NCBI GenBank assembly: GCA_021531755.1
Contig: JADYUK010000001.1
Location: forward strand, 124,001-188,000
Direction: 5' to 3'
Source of the DNA: Hoylesella loescheii
GTDB lineage: Bacteria; Bacteroidota; Bacteroidia; Bacteroidales; Bacteroidaceae
DNA: 64,000 nucleotides
Shown here: positions 34,549-42,527 of the stretch, piece by piece
Layout of the letters: each line of letters starts with the position of its first letter
Position numbering within the stretch: the stretch's first letter is position 1
Notes under the pieces: generated by a model
The model's input: the letters and a program-made list of their open reading frames with translations, nothing else
What the model was told of the DNA's origin: nothing
Databases searched by the model: none
Position numbers and translations under genes: made by a program

Positions 34549-35688
34549 ATGACATACGAATTTCTTCAGCATTACTGGTGGCTGCTCGTATCGGTACTTG
34601 CTGCCCTGCTCGTCTTCATGATGTTTGTCCAGGGAGCAAACTCCCAGCTGTCTGTCGGAGCCAACGATACAGAGCGCCGTATGATAATCAACTCCACAGG
34701 AAGGAAGTGGGAGCTGACGTTCACAACGCTCGTGACATTTGGCGGAGCCTTCTTCGCCTCCTTCCCACTCTTCTACAGCACAAGCTTCGGCGGAGCATAC
34801 TGGCTCTGGATGATAATCCTGTTCACGTTCGTGCTCCAGGCTGTCAGCTATGAGTATCAGAACAAGCATGGCAATGTCCTCGGCACAAGGACATACCAGT
34901 GGTTCCTCATCATCAACGGCACATTAGCGCCGATACTCATCGGAGCCGCCGTAGCCACATTCTTCAATGGCAGCAATTTCATCGTTGAGAAGTCAAACCT
35001 TCTTGATTCTATGCAGCCCGTCATAAGCCATTGGGCTAATGCCAGCCGCGGTCTTGATGCATTCCTTGACCCCTGGAACATCATCTTCGGTATCAGCGTG
35101 CTCTTCCTCTCCCGCTGTCTCGGCAATCTTTATATCATCAACAATATCGCCAACGAGAATATCCGCTGTGTGGCGAGTGTGCGCCTGATGGGCAATTTCT
35201 TCGCTTTCCTCATCCCGTTCCTCGCTTTCCTCGTGCGTCTGCTCGTCAAGGACGGTTATGGAGTGGACCCCGCCGACGGCACCATCATCATCGTCCCGAT
35301 GAAGTATATGCATAATCTTCTCGACATGTGGTATGTCGCCATTATCCTCATCCTCGGCGTTGTGGCATTCCTCTACGGTGTCATACGCACCATATCGTCC
35401 AAGCGCTACATACGCGGGATATGGCCGGCAGGTGCAGGGACAATCCTCGTCGTTTTAGCCCTCATGCTCTGTGCGGGATGGAACAATACAGCCTATTACC
35501 CCTCCAACGCCGACCTGCAGAGCTCGCTCACCATCCAGAACAGCTGCAGCAGCCTGTTCACCCTCCAGACAATGGCAGTCGTCAGCCTTCTCATCCCGTT
35601 CGTCATAGCTTATATAGCCTACGCATGGCGTAAGCTCGACAGCAAGGAGATAACAGCCGACGAGATCTTGAACGACGAGGCATATTGA
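34549..35688 (+). CDS. cydB: Cytochrome bd quinol oxidase subunit II
   Basis: CydB is the structural partner of CydA. I start it at ATG 34549 (MTYEFLQHYWWLLVSVLAALLVFMMFVQG), giving 379 residues. The frame is open far upstream, but that part overlaps cydA and is not protein-like. The 'FVQGANSQL' segment, 'GRKWELTFTTLVTFGGAFFASFPLFYSTSFGGAYWLW' and 'YEYQNKHGN...TRTYQWFLIINGTLAPILIGAAVATFF' match the family, with about nine membrane helices in all. Cotranscription with cydA is likely. A hairpin lies about 60 nt after the stop. Confidence 0.95.
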   Translation: MTYEFLQHYWWLLVSVLAALLVFMMFVQGANSQLSVGANDTERRMIINSTGRKWELTFTTLVTFGGAFFASFPLFYSTSFGGAYWLWMIILFTFVLQAVSYEYQNKHGNVLGTRTYQWFLIINGTLAPILIGAAVATFFNGSNFIVEKSNLLDSMQPVISHWANASRGLDAFLDPWNIIFGISVLFLSRCLGNLYIINNIANENIRCVASVRLMGNFFAFLIPFLAFLVRLLVKDGYGVDPADGTIIIVPMKYMHNLLDMWYVAIILILGVVAFLYGVIRTISSKRYIRGIWPAGAGTILVVLALMLCAGWNNTAYYPSNADLQSSLTIQNSCSSLFTLQTMAVVSLLIPFVIAYIAYAWRKLDSKEITADEILNDEAY

Positions 35689-35746
35689 CAGACCCATAAG
35701 AGACGGTCTTACCACGACTTCTGATTTATTATGCGATAAACACAAC

Positions 35747-35788
35747 GACACCATCAGCCAAATGGAATTCCTTTAGGCTGATGGTGTC
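35747..35788 (+). terminator. Hairpin after cydB
   Basis: GACACCATCAGCC (35747-35759) and GGCTGATGGTGTC (35776-35788) form a perfect 13-bp stem with a 16-nt loop. It is probably the end of the cyd transcript, though the sequence after it is not T-rich. Confidence 0.65.
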
Positions 35789-35914
35789 ATTGCGTATGGT
35801 GGGCGTCTCATTCATGTGTGATACACATTGTTGCAGCCCGATAAACCGTTAGGATGAGTTGAGATAATTATGTAGGGTAGCCAATATGGCATTAGAAGGT
35901 TCTTGAAAGCGTGT

Positions 35915-36001
35915 CTTCTCGCCATGGCATAGCCCAAGCAAGCTTGGTCTCTGCTCTTTTGGCTTACCGAAAACGTTGGCTTCTGGCTTAACAAAAACGT
36001 G
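35915..36001. repeat. Dispersed palindromic repeat, intergenic copy
   Basis: This copy reads TTCTCGCCATGGCATAGCCC, then AAGCAAGCTTGG, then TTTGGCTTACCGAAAACGTT. It is nearly identical to 17591-17653 and is the intergenic version of the ogt insert. A second partial 'GGCTTAACAAAAACGT' follows directly, so this site also shows tandem growth. Confidence 0.85.
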
Positions 36002-36051
36002 GAGAAAGCATCCCCAAAATTTGACGTATTATAGTATACGATTCAAAAGAA

Positions 36052-36088
36052 ATAGGGATATAAGATTTGAACAGTCTTATATCCCTAT
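36052..36088 (-). terminator. Intrinsic terminator of the rubrerythrin gene
   Basis: A perfect 14-bp stem around TAGGGATATAAGA (36053-36065) and TCTTATATCCCTA (36075-36087), with a 9-nt loop, is followed on the minus strand by TTTCTTTTG. It lies 50 nt after the rubrerythrin stop codon. Confidence 0.8.
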
Positions 36089-36137
36089 ATTCATTTCGTC
36101 TCGTGTGAGACATCTCAAGCCATTTGTAGTGACGTGA

Positions 36138-36695
36138 TTACTTCTTGAAGAGACGGTTGTAGAGTCCGCGGAATCCTGCTGCGTGGCGTGCCTCGTCCTT
36201 TGCCATCTCATGAACTGTGTCGTGGATGGCGTCGAGACCTGCTGCCTTGGCGTTCTTTGCGATACGGAACTTGTCCTCGCAAGCGCCAATCTCAGCTGCT
36301 ATGCGTGCCTCAAGGTTCGACTTTGTGTCGCCGAGGACATCGCCAAGGAGCTCTGCAAACTTGCTTGCATGCTCTGCCTCCTCGAATGCATAACGCTTGT
36401 ATGCCTCTGCAACCTCTGGATAACCCTCACGGTCAGCCTGGCGAGACATGGCGAGATACATACCAACCTCTGTACACTCACCGTTGAAATGTGTGTTGAG
36501 GTCCTTAATCATCTCCTCGTCAGCGCCTGTTGTCTTTGCGACGCCAAGCTCATGGACTGTGGCAAAGACTGCCTGGTCGTTATCCTGCATCTCTGAGAAC
36601 TTTGACTTTGGAGCCTTGCAGAGTGGGCACTGCTCTGGTGCCTCTGTGCCTTCGTAGATATATCCACAAACAGCACAAATGAATTTCTTCTTCAT
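36138..36695 (-). CDS. Rubrerythrin with N-terminal rubredoxin domain
   Basis: This non-heme iron protein reduces hydrogen peroxide in anaerobes. Residues 1-40 are a rubredoxin-like iron site with two Cys pairs ('[12 protein letters not shown]', '[12 protein letters not shown]'). Residues about 50-185 are a four-helix ferritin-like domain with diiron ligands in '[25 protein letters not shown]', '[15 protein letters not shown]' and '[13 protein letters not shown]'. The rubredoxin domain is N-terminal, the reverse of classical rubrerythrin. The PerR-type regulator gene lies 87 nt upstream on the same strand, so peroxide control is likely and the two may be cotranscribed. Confidence 0.93.
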   Translation of the reverse strand: MKKKFICAVCGYIYEGTEAPEQCPLCKAPKSKFSEMQDNDQAVFATVHELGVAKTTGADEEMIKDLNTHFNGECTEVGMYLAMSRQADREGYPEVAEAYKRYAFEEAEHASKFAELLGDVLGDTKSNLEARIAAEIGACEDKFRIAKNAKAAGLDAIHDTVHEMAKDEARHAAGFRGLYNRLFKK

Positions 36696-36782
36696 AGTGG
36701 TAAATTGAATTATATGGTTAAAAATAAAAATGTCTTACATCCTTTGTTCCCTATGACGTGTGTATGGCAGGAGGATGGGGGC

Positions 36783-37226
36783 TTAGGTGGTTTGCTTGGA
36801 GAGGCATTTGTCACATATGCCTTTGCAGTAAATCTGCACCTCGTCTATGACGCAGCCCTCTTCTCTCATACCATGCCTTGTGGCTGTCGGCATCCCGATG
36901 TTGTGGATGTCTCTCACGCGTCCGCATTCACGGCAGATGAAATGGGCATGTGGCATGACAATGTCGTCGTAGCAGATGTGGTGGTCGTTGATCGTTATCA
37001 TCTGTGCCGCCCCTTTCTCCGAGAACATGCGCAGGGTGTTGTAGACTGTCGTCTTTGACAGTGTGGGGATTAGCGGGCATAGCTCATCGAATATCTCCCC
37101 GACTGTGGGGTGGGTATGGTGTGTCATGATATACTGCATTATCGCCACACGCTGGGCGCTCGGCCGTATGCCATGTCTTATCAGCCTCTCGTATGCATCC
37201 AGATTCTTCTCGTCATTATTTGTCAT
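36783..37226 (-). CDS. Fur-family transcriptional repressor, PerR type
   Basis: This 147-residue metal-dependent repressor has a winged helix ('GIRPSAQRVAIMQYIMTHHTHPTVGEIFDEL...TVYNTLRMFSEKG'). Its regulatory metal site has His in 'HHTHPT', Asp/His in 'CYDDIVMPHAHFICREC' and Asp in 'GRVRDIHNI'. The Asp in that last position is the PerR choice, where Fur has Glu. Structural zinc would use 'CREC' and the C-terminal 'CDKC'. With rubrerythrin downstream, a peroxide-sensing role is the best reading. A 7-1-7 box lies between its promoter and ATG, suggesting autoregulation. Confidence 0.88.
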   Translation of the reverse strand: MTNNDEKNLDAYERLIRHGIRPSAQRVAIMQYIMTHHTHPTVGEIFDELCPLIPTLSKTTVYNTLRMFSEKGAAQMITINDHHICYDDIVMPHAHFICRECGRVRDIHNIGMPTATRHGMREEGCVIDEVQIYCKGICDKCLSKQTT

Positions 37227-37253
37227 GGTGTATGATTGCCAACGCGGGGAAGT

Positions 37254-37268
37254 TTGGAATAATTCTAA
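37254..37268. promoter_or_regulatory. PerR/Fur-type 7-1-7 operator
   Basis: TTGGAATAATTCTAA is a 15-nt near-palindrome with arms TTGGAAT and ATTCTAA, one mismatch, around a central A. This is the geometry of Fur/PerR boxes (compare TTATAATnATTATAA in Bacillus). It starts 8 nt downstream of the -7 element and 28 nt before the repressor's ATG, so bound repressor would block transcription initiation. Confidence 0.6.
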
Positions 37269-37275
37269 TTTATCG

Positions 37276-37304
37276 CAAAGTTACAAAATAATTCGTTTGT
37301 CCAA
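37276..37304 (-). promoter_or_regulatory. Predicted promoter of the PerR-type gene
   Basis: On the minus strand TTG (37304-37302), an 18-nt spacer and TAACTTTG (37283-37276) fit the Bacteroidetes consensus with a slightly short spacer. Transcription would start close to the operator at 37254-37268. Confidence 0.55.
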
Positions 37305-37415
37305 TATGTTCTGACCGTTCTTTTTTGTTTTTTTTGCAGATGACAGCCATTGCTGGGAGTGCCTCCACGGGGGGTGGTGATACGTCCGTTTGTCTTGCGG
37401 GTTGTTGTGGATGGC

Positions 37416-40082
37416 TTATCGGGAACCCTTGCTATAACGTTTCTTCCCACCCTGTATGACAAAGCCTCGGAAGTTTTCACCAACAGCCTGACCGTTCAGG
37501 TTGAACGTTTGTCTGTTATGCCCTGATGTAATTGTGGGTGATGTTATCCCCGTCTCTACCGATGTTATGTATGAGCGCTCGGTGGTGAAGAAGAGCAGTA
37601 TGTAGGGTGCTGAGGAGGCTGGGCGGTAAAGGAAAGAGTAGGGGTATGTGCGGCCTGCCGATGTCTTTATTGTCGAATTAATCTCGATGTTGCCCTCATT
37701 GGTGTATTTTACAGTCATATCGACTGTTGAGCCGTTCATGTCTGTGACAAAGGTGTCCCAGCTGAAGTTGCTGCTGATGGCAAATGGATACTTCATAGTA
37801 TTGTCAAGGCTGTTGCCATTTGAGTCCCATGCGTAGTTGTCATTGCGCAGGACGAAATACTCGCTGTAGCTGGGCTCTCCACGTTGGGCTGTGGATGCTA
37901 CAATGAGCCAGTTCTCCCAGTTGCTTCCTGTCCCGGAGTTATGGTTGACGAAACGGAAACGTGCCTCATTGCCTTTCGTGACGGTATAATAGTCAGAGAA
38001 TTCTGTCCAGAAAGCGTTGGAGAAGTCTCTCGCTCCACACTCCGGATAGTATGTTGTGATGGTAGGCGTGACGGGGACTGTGGCATCAACAGTAAGGTGA
38101 TATGCCTTGGAATACGAGAATCCGTCCTTCTCTATTGTCATCGTCATGGTCACATCGCCCTTTCCCTTGAGCGTTCCGTCAGATGCCATAATGCTCTCAT
38201 CGCTTGACTGCCATTTCACCCTTGCGCTGAAATATCCTGCCGTGGGCAGCTTCGGGGCTGTCGAGATGGTCTGGCCGTCAACGAAGGGGACAACCGTCTT
38301 GTCGAGTGTGTATTTTATTGCGGCCTTATAGTCGGCCTTGGAGCACCATATATTCTGCTGGTAGGTGAATGTCTTCTGGCCTATTGTCAGGCTGCCGCTT
38401 GAGGTGGAGCATGCTGAGATGCAGAGCGCAGGAATATCTGAGTAGTCTATTGTCTGCCATACGAGCACACCCTTGTATGTCACATTGCTTATGGTCAGAG
38501 ATATGAAGTCTGTGCCGGGAGTGCGTTCCCATGTGCCGGTGGCTCCGCCTTTGATTGTCCCGTCGGCTGCCAGCTCTATGTCTACGGGGGTCTCGTATGC
38601 CTTAGATGCGGTGTTCTGGTTGTACTCATGACGCATGAACTGGTAATAGCCTGGTATCTCGTTGTCGGTGATGGAGGCCTTCGACGCTATCTCGTCGTTG
38701 GTTATTGTCTCTCCAGAGAACTCATAAGGCGCTGCCATTATCCATCCGTCCTGGTTAAGGAAGAGCTGGTGGACTCTTACCTCATGTCCCTCATGTCCGA
38801 TTGTCGAGCGAGTATGGTATACGACGAAAGAACGCCCCTTATGGTCTGTGAAGGCTGAGTTGTGACCCTGGGCTATCTCTGCATATGGCATGAGATCCCA
38901 TTTGTATCCTCCCATGAGAAGCATACCGCGCGCATCCTTTGCTGTTGAGCTGTAGTTCATCACATAGGATGTGTATATGGCTGATGTGCCGTATGGGTCC
39001 TTGAATGGCCCATCAGGATTCTCTGACCGGAAGATACGCATCTGGTAGCCGCCTGTTGTCGTCAGTCCGCCATAGCTCATGAAGAGATAGTAATACTTCC
39101 CGATTCTCTCTATGTAGCTTGCCTCGCCTGATACATAATAACCGCCTGCTATCTTCTTGCCGAAATATTCGTCGGATGTGGCAGCCTTGCCTGAGCCTGT
39201 ATTGGGGAATCTATAGGTGTAGTCACGGAGTCCGTTCTCCTTGTTGAGTCTCAGCATGAAGATACCGCCGCTCCATGAGCCGTATGACATCCATAGATTG
39301 TCTTCAGCGTCGTAGAAGACACAGGGGTCGATACAGTTGGGCCATGTGTTGCCGTAGCTGTCACTTGGAGAGTATTTGGACGGTAGGGTGGTGCAGCCCG
39401 TGGCTATAGCGAGGTCGGTCTTCTTCCAGTCGTCGGTCTTGTCGAAACCGACATGATTCCATTTCCCCGCGAAGCCAGAGAAGACAACTGGACCCTGGTA
39501 CATCCATGGCCCCTCCGGGCTGTTTGATGTCAGGCACACTATTGATGAGCACCAGTTGTCACCGTTTATACTCATATACATACACCACTTCTTCATTGTC
39601 TTGTTGTATATGATATCTGCCGCCCACTGGTTCCCGCGTATCTTTCCGCCAGTATATTGCCAGTTATGGGCATTAAAGGGGCCGAAGTTCACTTCCTCTC
39701 CCTTATAGTTCTTTACCTTCGTCACGCTGTGGCTGTTGTAGGCGTTGGCGTAGTTTATCAGGTTGCCGTTGGTGTTGCAGAAGAGGGAGTTGGATGCTGT
39801 GGTAGCATCTTCGTATGCTCCCCATGTTGTCCACTGCTGATAGTTCTCATTTGCGGTTGTCTTGCCGTGGCCGAGATGTGAACCATAGATATAGTATACA
39901 GGGCTTGATGGATTTGTTATATTGTCCATGACTATCGATGGGTCATGGCAGAGATTTACTTGGCGCTTTATACTCTTCAGCGTGTAGGCATTGCTGAGGT
40001 CGGAATCAGAGAGTGGTGTCTGGGCTGATACCGCAATGGCCATCATCGTGAGGAGTAGGAGTGGTAATTTTCTTGTTCTCAT
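37416..40082 (-). CDS. GH43 arabinanase/arabinofuranosidase, multidomain
   Basis: This secreted enzyme should hydrolyse alpha-1,5-arabinan. A signal peptide (MRTRKLPLLLLTMMAIAVSAQ) is followed by the GH43 five-bladed propeller (about 30-440). Its catalytic acids sit in 'NLCHDPSIVMDN' (Asp), 'NCIDPCVFYDAEDN' (Asp) and 'YVSGEASYIERIGKYYYLFMSYGG' (Glu). A lipocalin-like beta domain (about 477-590) is common after endo-arabinanases, and an Ig-like segment follows ('GYFSARVKWQSSDESIMASDGTLKGKG'). Residues about 678-835 are a beta-rich module that also occurs three times in the neighbouring lipoprotein. The end 'FNLNGQAVGENFRGFVIQGGKK' resembles C-terminal type IX secretion signals. At 888 residues it is long for GH43. 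It is the last gene of the minus-strand arabinan cluster. Confidence 0.9.
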   Translation of the reverse strand: MRTRKLPLLLLTMMAIAVSAQTPLSDSDLSNAYTLKSIKRQVNLCHDPSIVMDNITNPSSPVYYIYGSHLGHGKTTANENYQQWTTWGAYEDATTASNSLFCNTNGNLINYANAYNSHSVTKVKNYKGEEVNFGPFNAHNWQYTGGKIRGNQWAADIIYNKTMKKWCMYMSINGDNWCSSIVCLTSNSPEGPWMYQGPVVFSGFAGKWNHVGFDKTDDWKKTDLAIATGCTTLPSKYSPSDSYGNTWPNCIDPCVFYDAEDNLWMSYGSWSGGIFMLRLNKENGLRDYTYRFPNTGSGKAATSDEYFGKKIAGGYYVSGEASYIERIGKYYYLFMSYGGLTTTGGYQMRIFRSENPDGPFKDPYGTSAIYTSYVMNYSSTAKDARGMLLMGGYKWDLMPYAEIAQGHNSAFTDHKGRSFVVYHTRSTIGHEGHEVRVHQLFLNQDGWIMAAPYEFSGETITNDEIASKASITDNEIPGYYQFMRHEYNQNTASKAYETPVDIELAADGTIKGGATGTWERTPGTDFISLTISNVTYKGVLVWQTIDYSDIPALCISACSTSSGSLTIGQKTFTYQQNIWCSKADYKAAIKYTLDKTVVPFVDGQTISTAPKLPTAGYFSARVKWQSSDESIMASDGTLKGKGDVTMTMTIEKDGFSYSKAYHLTVDATVPVTPTITTYYPECGARDFSNAFWTEFSDYYTVTKGNEARFRFVNHNSGTGSNWENWLIVASTAQRGEPSYSEYFVLRNDNYAWDSNGNSLDNTMKYPFAISSNFSWDTFVTDMNGSTVDMTVKYTNEGNIEINSTIKTSAGRTYPYSFLYRPASSAPYILLFFTTERSYITSVETGITSPTITSGHNRQTFNLNGQAVGENFRGFVIQGGKKRYSKGSR

Positions 40083-40292
40083 AGGTTGGTGTGCAGAATT
40101 AGTTTTTTTGTTTCTTTTGCTCTATATGAGTTGTTTGTCCCGTCTCTCTTTGGTTCATACTGATAGTATATTATCCTTTCTGAAATGGGGGACCTGTGGT
40201 TGGATAGGGATGGGCTCCAAGTCTTAACGATAAAGGCAGGGAAGAGAAATAGTTCTCCTCCCCACCTGTTTTATTCCCCCTCTTTCTTGCAA

Positions 40293-40440
40293 AGGCTACG
40301 GGAAAGCCGAACCATCAGGCTCGGGAGATTTGTCCTCCGGCACCCACACTGACCGTAGGGAGGTAATGAGGCTACGGATAGGCGAGACCGCATGAGGATT
40401 AGCATAAGTCTGGAAAGCTGGTCTCCTTGCATTTACTCGC
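40293..40440. other. Highly structured intergenic segment, possible RNA element
   Basis: The 436-nt gap between the lipoprotein and GH43 genes holds a dense set of inverted repeats. These include GGC...GCC around 40293-40307, GGAG...CTCC at 40324-40338, CCGTAG...CTACGG at 40353-40376, and GAGACC...GGTCTC at 40384-40425. GGCTACGG occurs twice. A 19-nt block (40368-40386) matches, inverted, part of the dispersed repeat at 2650-2675. It could be a structured part of the transcript between the two genes or a decayed repeat cluster. I cannot assign a known RNA family. Confidence 0.35.
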
Positions 40441-40457
40441 ATTCTATTTCCTCACAT

Positions 40458-40498
40458 CTGACGAACAATGACAGTGTAGGCTAGTCATTGCTCGTCAG
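40458..40498 (-). terminator. Hairpin after the lipoprotein gene
   Basis: CTGACGAACAATGAC (40458-40472) pairs with GTCATTGCTCGTCAG (40484-40498) over 15 bp with one G-U type pair and an 11-nt loop. It lies 20 nt after the lipoprotein gene's stop and has no T tract. It may protect the 3' end of the susC-susD-lipoprotein message or lower expression of the GH43 gene. Confidence 0.6.
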
Positions 40499-40518
40499 TT
40501 CCGGTCAAAGTGTGTGTG

Positions 40519-42501
40519 TTACCAGCGGCGTGTTCTTGTCCTTGCTTTTGCCTTTGCCGTATTTGTGTTGGCTGTGAAAGGAAGGTCGAAGACAAGATGC
40601 GCTTTCTCTACAGTCAGTTTGAACGCAAGGTCGTCAGGGTTGATGGTGTTTATGCCAGTGTATGTCTGAGTATATGTCACACCGTTGTTGCCGAGGATTG
40701 TGGCCTTTATGTTTGCTGTGCCGTCGCCCACATTTGTGACAGAGAGATTGACCTTGGCTCCATCCATCGCAGTGAGCCATTCATCCCAGTTTGTCTGGGT
40801 GCATGCAGGAACACATGCGGCGTAACCATCGCCCCATCCAAAGTTGTCGGCACGTACGATAGCATATTCCCTGCTGTCAGCCTTGTCAACGAGGGCTACT
40901 ATGAAGTTGTTCCAGTTAGCAGCACCGTTGGTGTTGTTGACAAACTGTGTCGTGACTGTCTTCCCGGCAGGAACTGTGAACAGGTCAGATATCGCGCCGA
41001 AGAATCCTGTTGAGTTGTCATCGCTACCAACGACAGTGTCAAACTCCAGATGAGCTTTCTCAAGTGTTAGCTTGAAATAGAAGTCGTCTGGGTTGATGCC
41101 ACCGAGATTTGCATAATTAATGCTATAGGTGTTTCCGTTCAGTGCGACGATGTCTGCCTTGATTTCTGCTGTGCCGTCTCCGTTGTTTGTCACATAAAGC
41201 GTCACTTTCGCTCCGTCCATATCCTTAAGCCACTGGTTCCAGTCAGAGGGGTGGCCTGTTGTTATCGCGGTATCATAGGCTGTTCCCCATCCGAAGCAGT
41301 CGGCACGGACGACACCATACTCTTGGGTATTGGTACCATCTACCATGACGACGATGAAGTTCTCCCAGTTTGCAGCTCCGTTGGTGTAGTTTGTGAACTT
41401 GACGACGTGTGTCTCATCCGGTGCGACTTTGACAATGTCTGATACGGCTCCGAAGAATGGGGTGGAGTTGTCTGTAGCACCGAGAGAGTTGCTCATCTTA
41501 TCCACAACCTCAAATTCTGCCGTTGCTGTGATAGGCTGGCTGCAATTCTCATTCTTGAATGTCTTATTATATATGGCTACGAGGGTCTTCTTGCCAATCT
41601 GTCCGATGTCTGGTATAGCTACGAATGAGAGCTCAGCTGCCGGTATAACCTTTGTTATGCCTGTCTCGAATGTGACCGTAGCTGAAACGTTCGCCACAGC
41701 CTCATCTAGCGTTGTACCGAGAAGTACCTTCTTGGGCACTGACGAGAGTGTCATAGACACAGGCTGCTTGTCCTCAGCAGAAGTGAATCCGCCAATAGGC
41801 TCAAGATTAGACTGGAGGAAATTGATGTATGAGCCTTCTGGGACAAGGAATGCGCGGATATTTGTGTTGGCTGGGTCGTCATTGAGGTTTACAAGTGGTG
41901 TCTTCTGCTTGTATGTCTTTGTGACAGTGCCGTTTGTCATATTCACGGTGAACGCATTAGGGTCGGAGCGGTCGACAGTGAGCACCACTGTTCCGCCCAG
42001 TTTCTGCACTCCTTCGTCGGTGTCGGTGTTGAATGTCAGTGTGCTCGTCACGCTGTTACGGTCGATGTAGTCTCCCCATTCGGAGTTGCCGCTTGGCTGG
42101 TTGTCATAGCGTATGGCACCATACTCCTTGTAGTCGCTCGCCCCTCTGTCGGCATCGTTGCATATGATGAGGGCGTAGTTCTTGTATGTGTTAGGAGCAT
42201 CAGGATTGATGTTCAGATTGAAAACGGCATTCCATACCTGTCCCTCTGGGATGACATAGTATTTGGAGAATGTCTGCCACCATCCTGTGGTGAAATCTGT
42301 GTTTCCAATTGTATATACATCTTCCTCACCATCTGGCATTCCACTACCATCACCCCTTGATGCATTGATGGAGTCTATCTTCTCTGAAAGCCAGTCGGGG
42401 GAGTTTATGTCGTAGAGTTCTCCCCCCTCGCATGATGTCATTGTCAGCATTGCAACCGCTGCAGAACACAAGACAGATGCTATCTTATATTGGTTTCTCA
42501 T
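40519..42501 (-). CDS. Modular surface lipoprotein of the arabinan locus
   Basis: The 660-residue protein has a lipoprotein signal (lipobox 'MLTMTSC', Cys24, followed by EGGE) and by position is a surface glycan-binding protein. Three related beta-rich modules are visible, at about 64-228, 341-488 and 491-648. An Ig-like segment lies at about 245-333. The last two modules are a clear tandem duplication 151 residues apart, sharing 'FFGA(V/I)SD', 'NGAANW(E/N)NFIV', 'VRAD.FGWG', 'MDGAKV.L.VTN.GDGTA.IKA' and 'INPDD..FKLT.EKAHL.F'. The same module is found at the end of the GH43 enzyme. Conserved Trp and Asp residues suggest carbohydrate binding, but I know of no named family. The tail 'KAKARTRTRRW' is unusually basic. 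It is translated 26 nt after susD. Confidence 0.75.
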   Translation of the reverse strand: MRNQYKIASVLCSAAVAMLTMTSCEGGELYDINSPDWLSEKIDSINASRGDGSGMPDGEEDVYTIGNTDFTTGWWQTFSKYYVIPEGQVWNAVFNLNINPDAPNTYKNYALIICNDADRGASDYKEYGAIRYDNQPSGNSEWGDYIDRNSVTSTLTFNTDTDEGVQKLGGTVVLTVDRSDPNAFTVNMTNGTVTKTYKQKTPLVNLNDDPANTNIRAFLVPEGSYINFLQSNLEPIGGFTSAEDKQPVSMTLSSVPKKVLLGTTLDEAVANVSATVTFETGITKVIPAAELSFVAIPDIGQIGKKTLVAIYNKTFKNENCSQPITATAEFEVVDKMSNSLGATDNSTPFFGAVSDIVKVAPDETHVVKFTNYTNGAANWENFIVVMVDGTNTQEYGVVRADCFGWGTAYDTAITTGHPSDWNQWLKDMDGAKVTLYVTNNGDGTAEIKADIVALNGNTYSINYANLGGINPDDFYFKLTLEKAHLEFDTVVGSDDNSTGFFGAISDLFTVPAGKTVTTQFVNNTNGAANWNNFIVALVDKADSREYAIVRADNFGWGDGYAACVPACTQTNWDEWLTAMDGAKVNLSVTNVGDGTANIKATILGNNGVTYTQTYTGINTINPDDLAFKLTVEKAHLVFDLPFTANTNTAKAKARTRTRRW

Positions 42502-42527
42502 TGTAGTATTCTTTTTTAGATTGATAA

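Noticed and set aside
40293..40440. Cobalamin riboswitch on the plus strand
   Set aside because: Only the last box is loosely similar; the conserved central boxes are absent and no plus-strand gene follows. Kept only as an unassigned structured segment.
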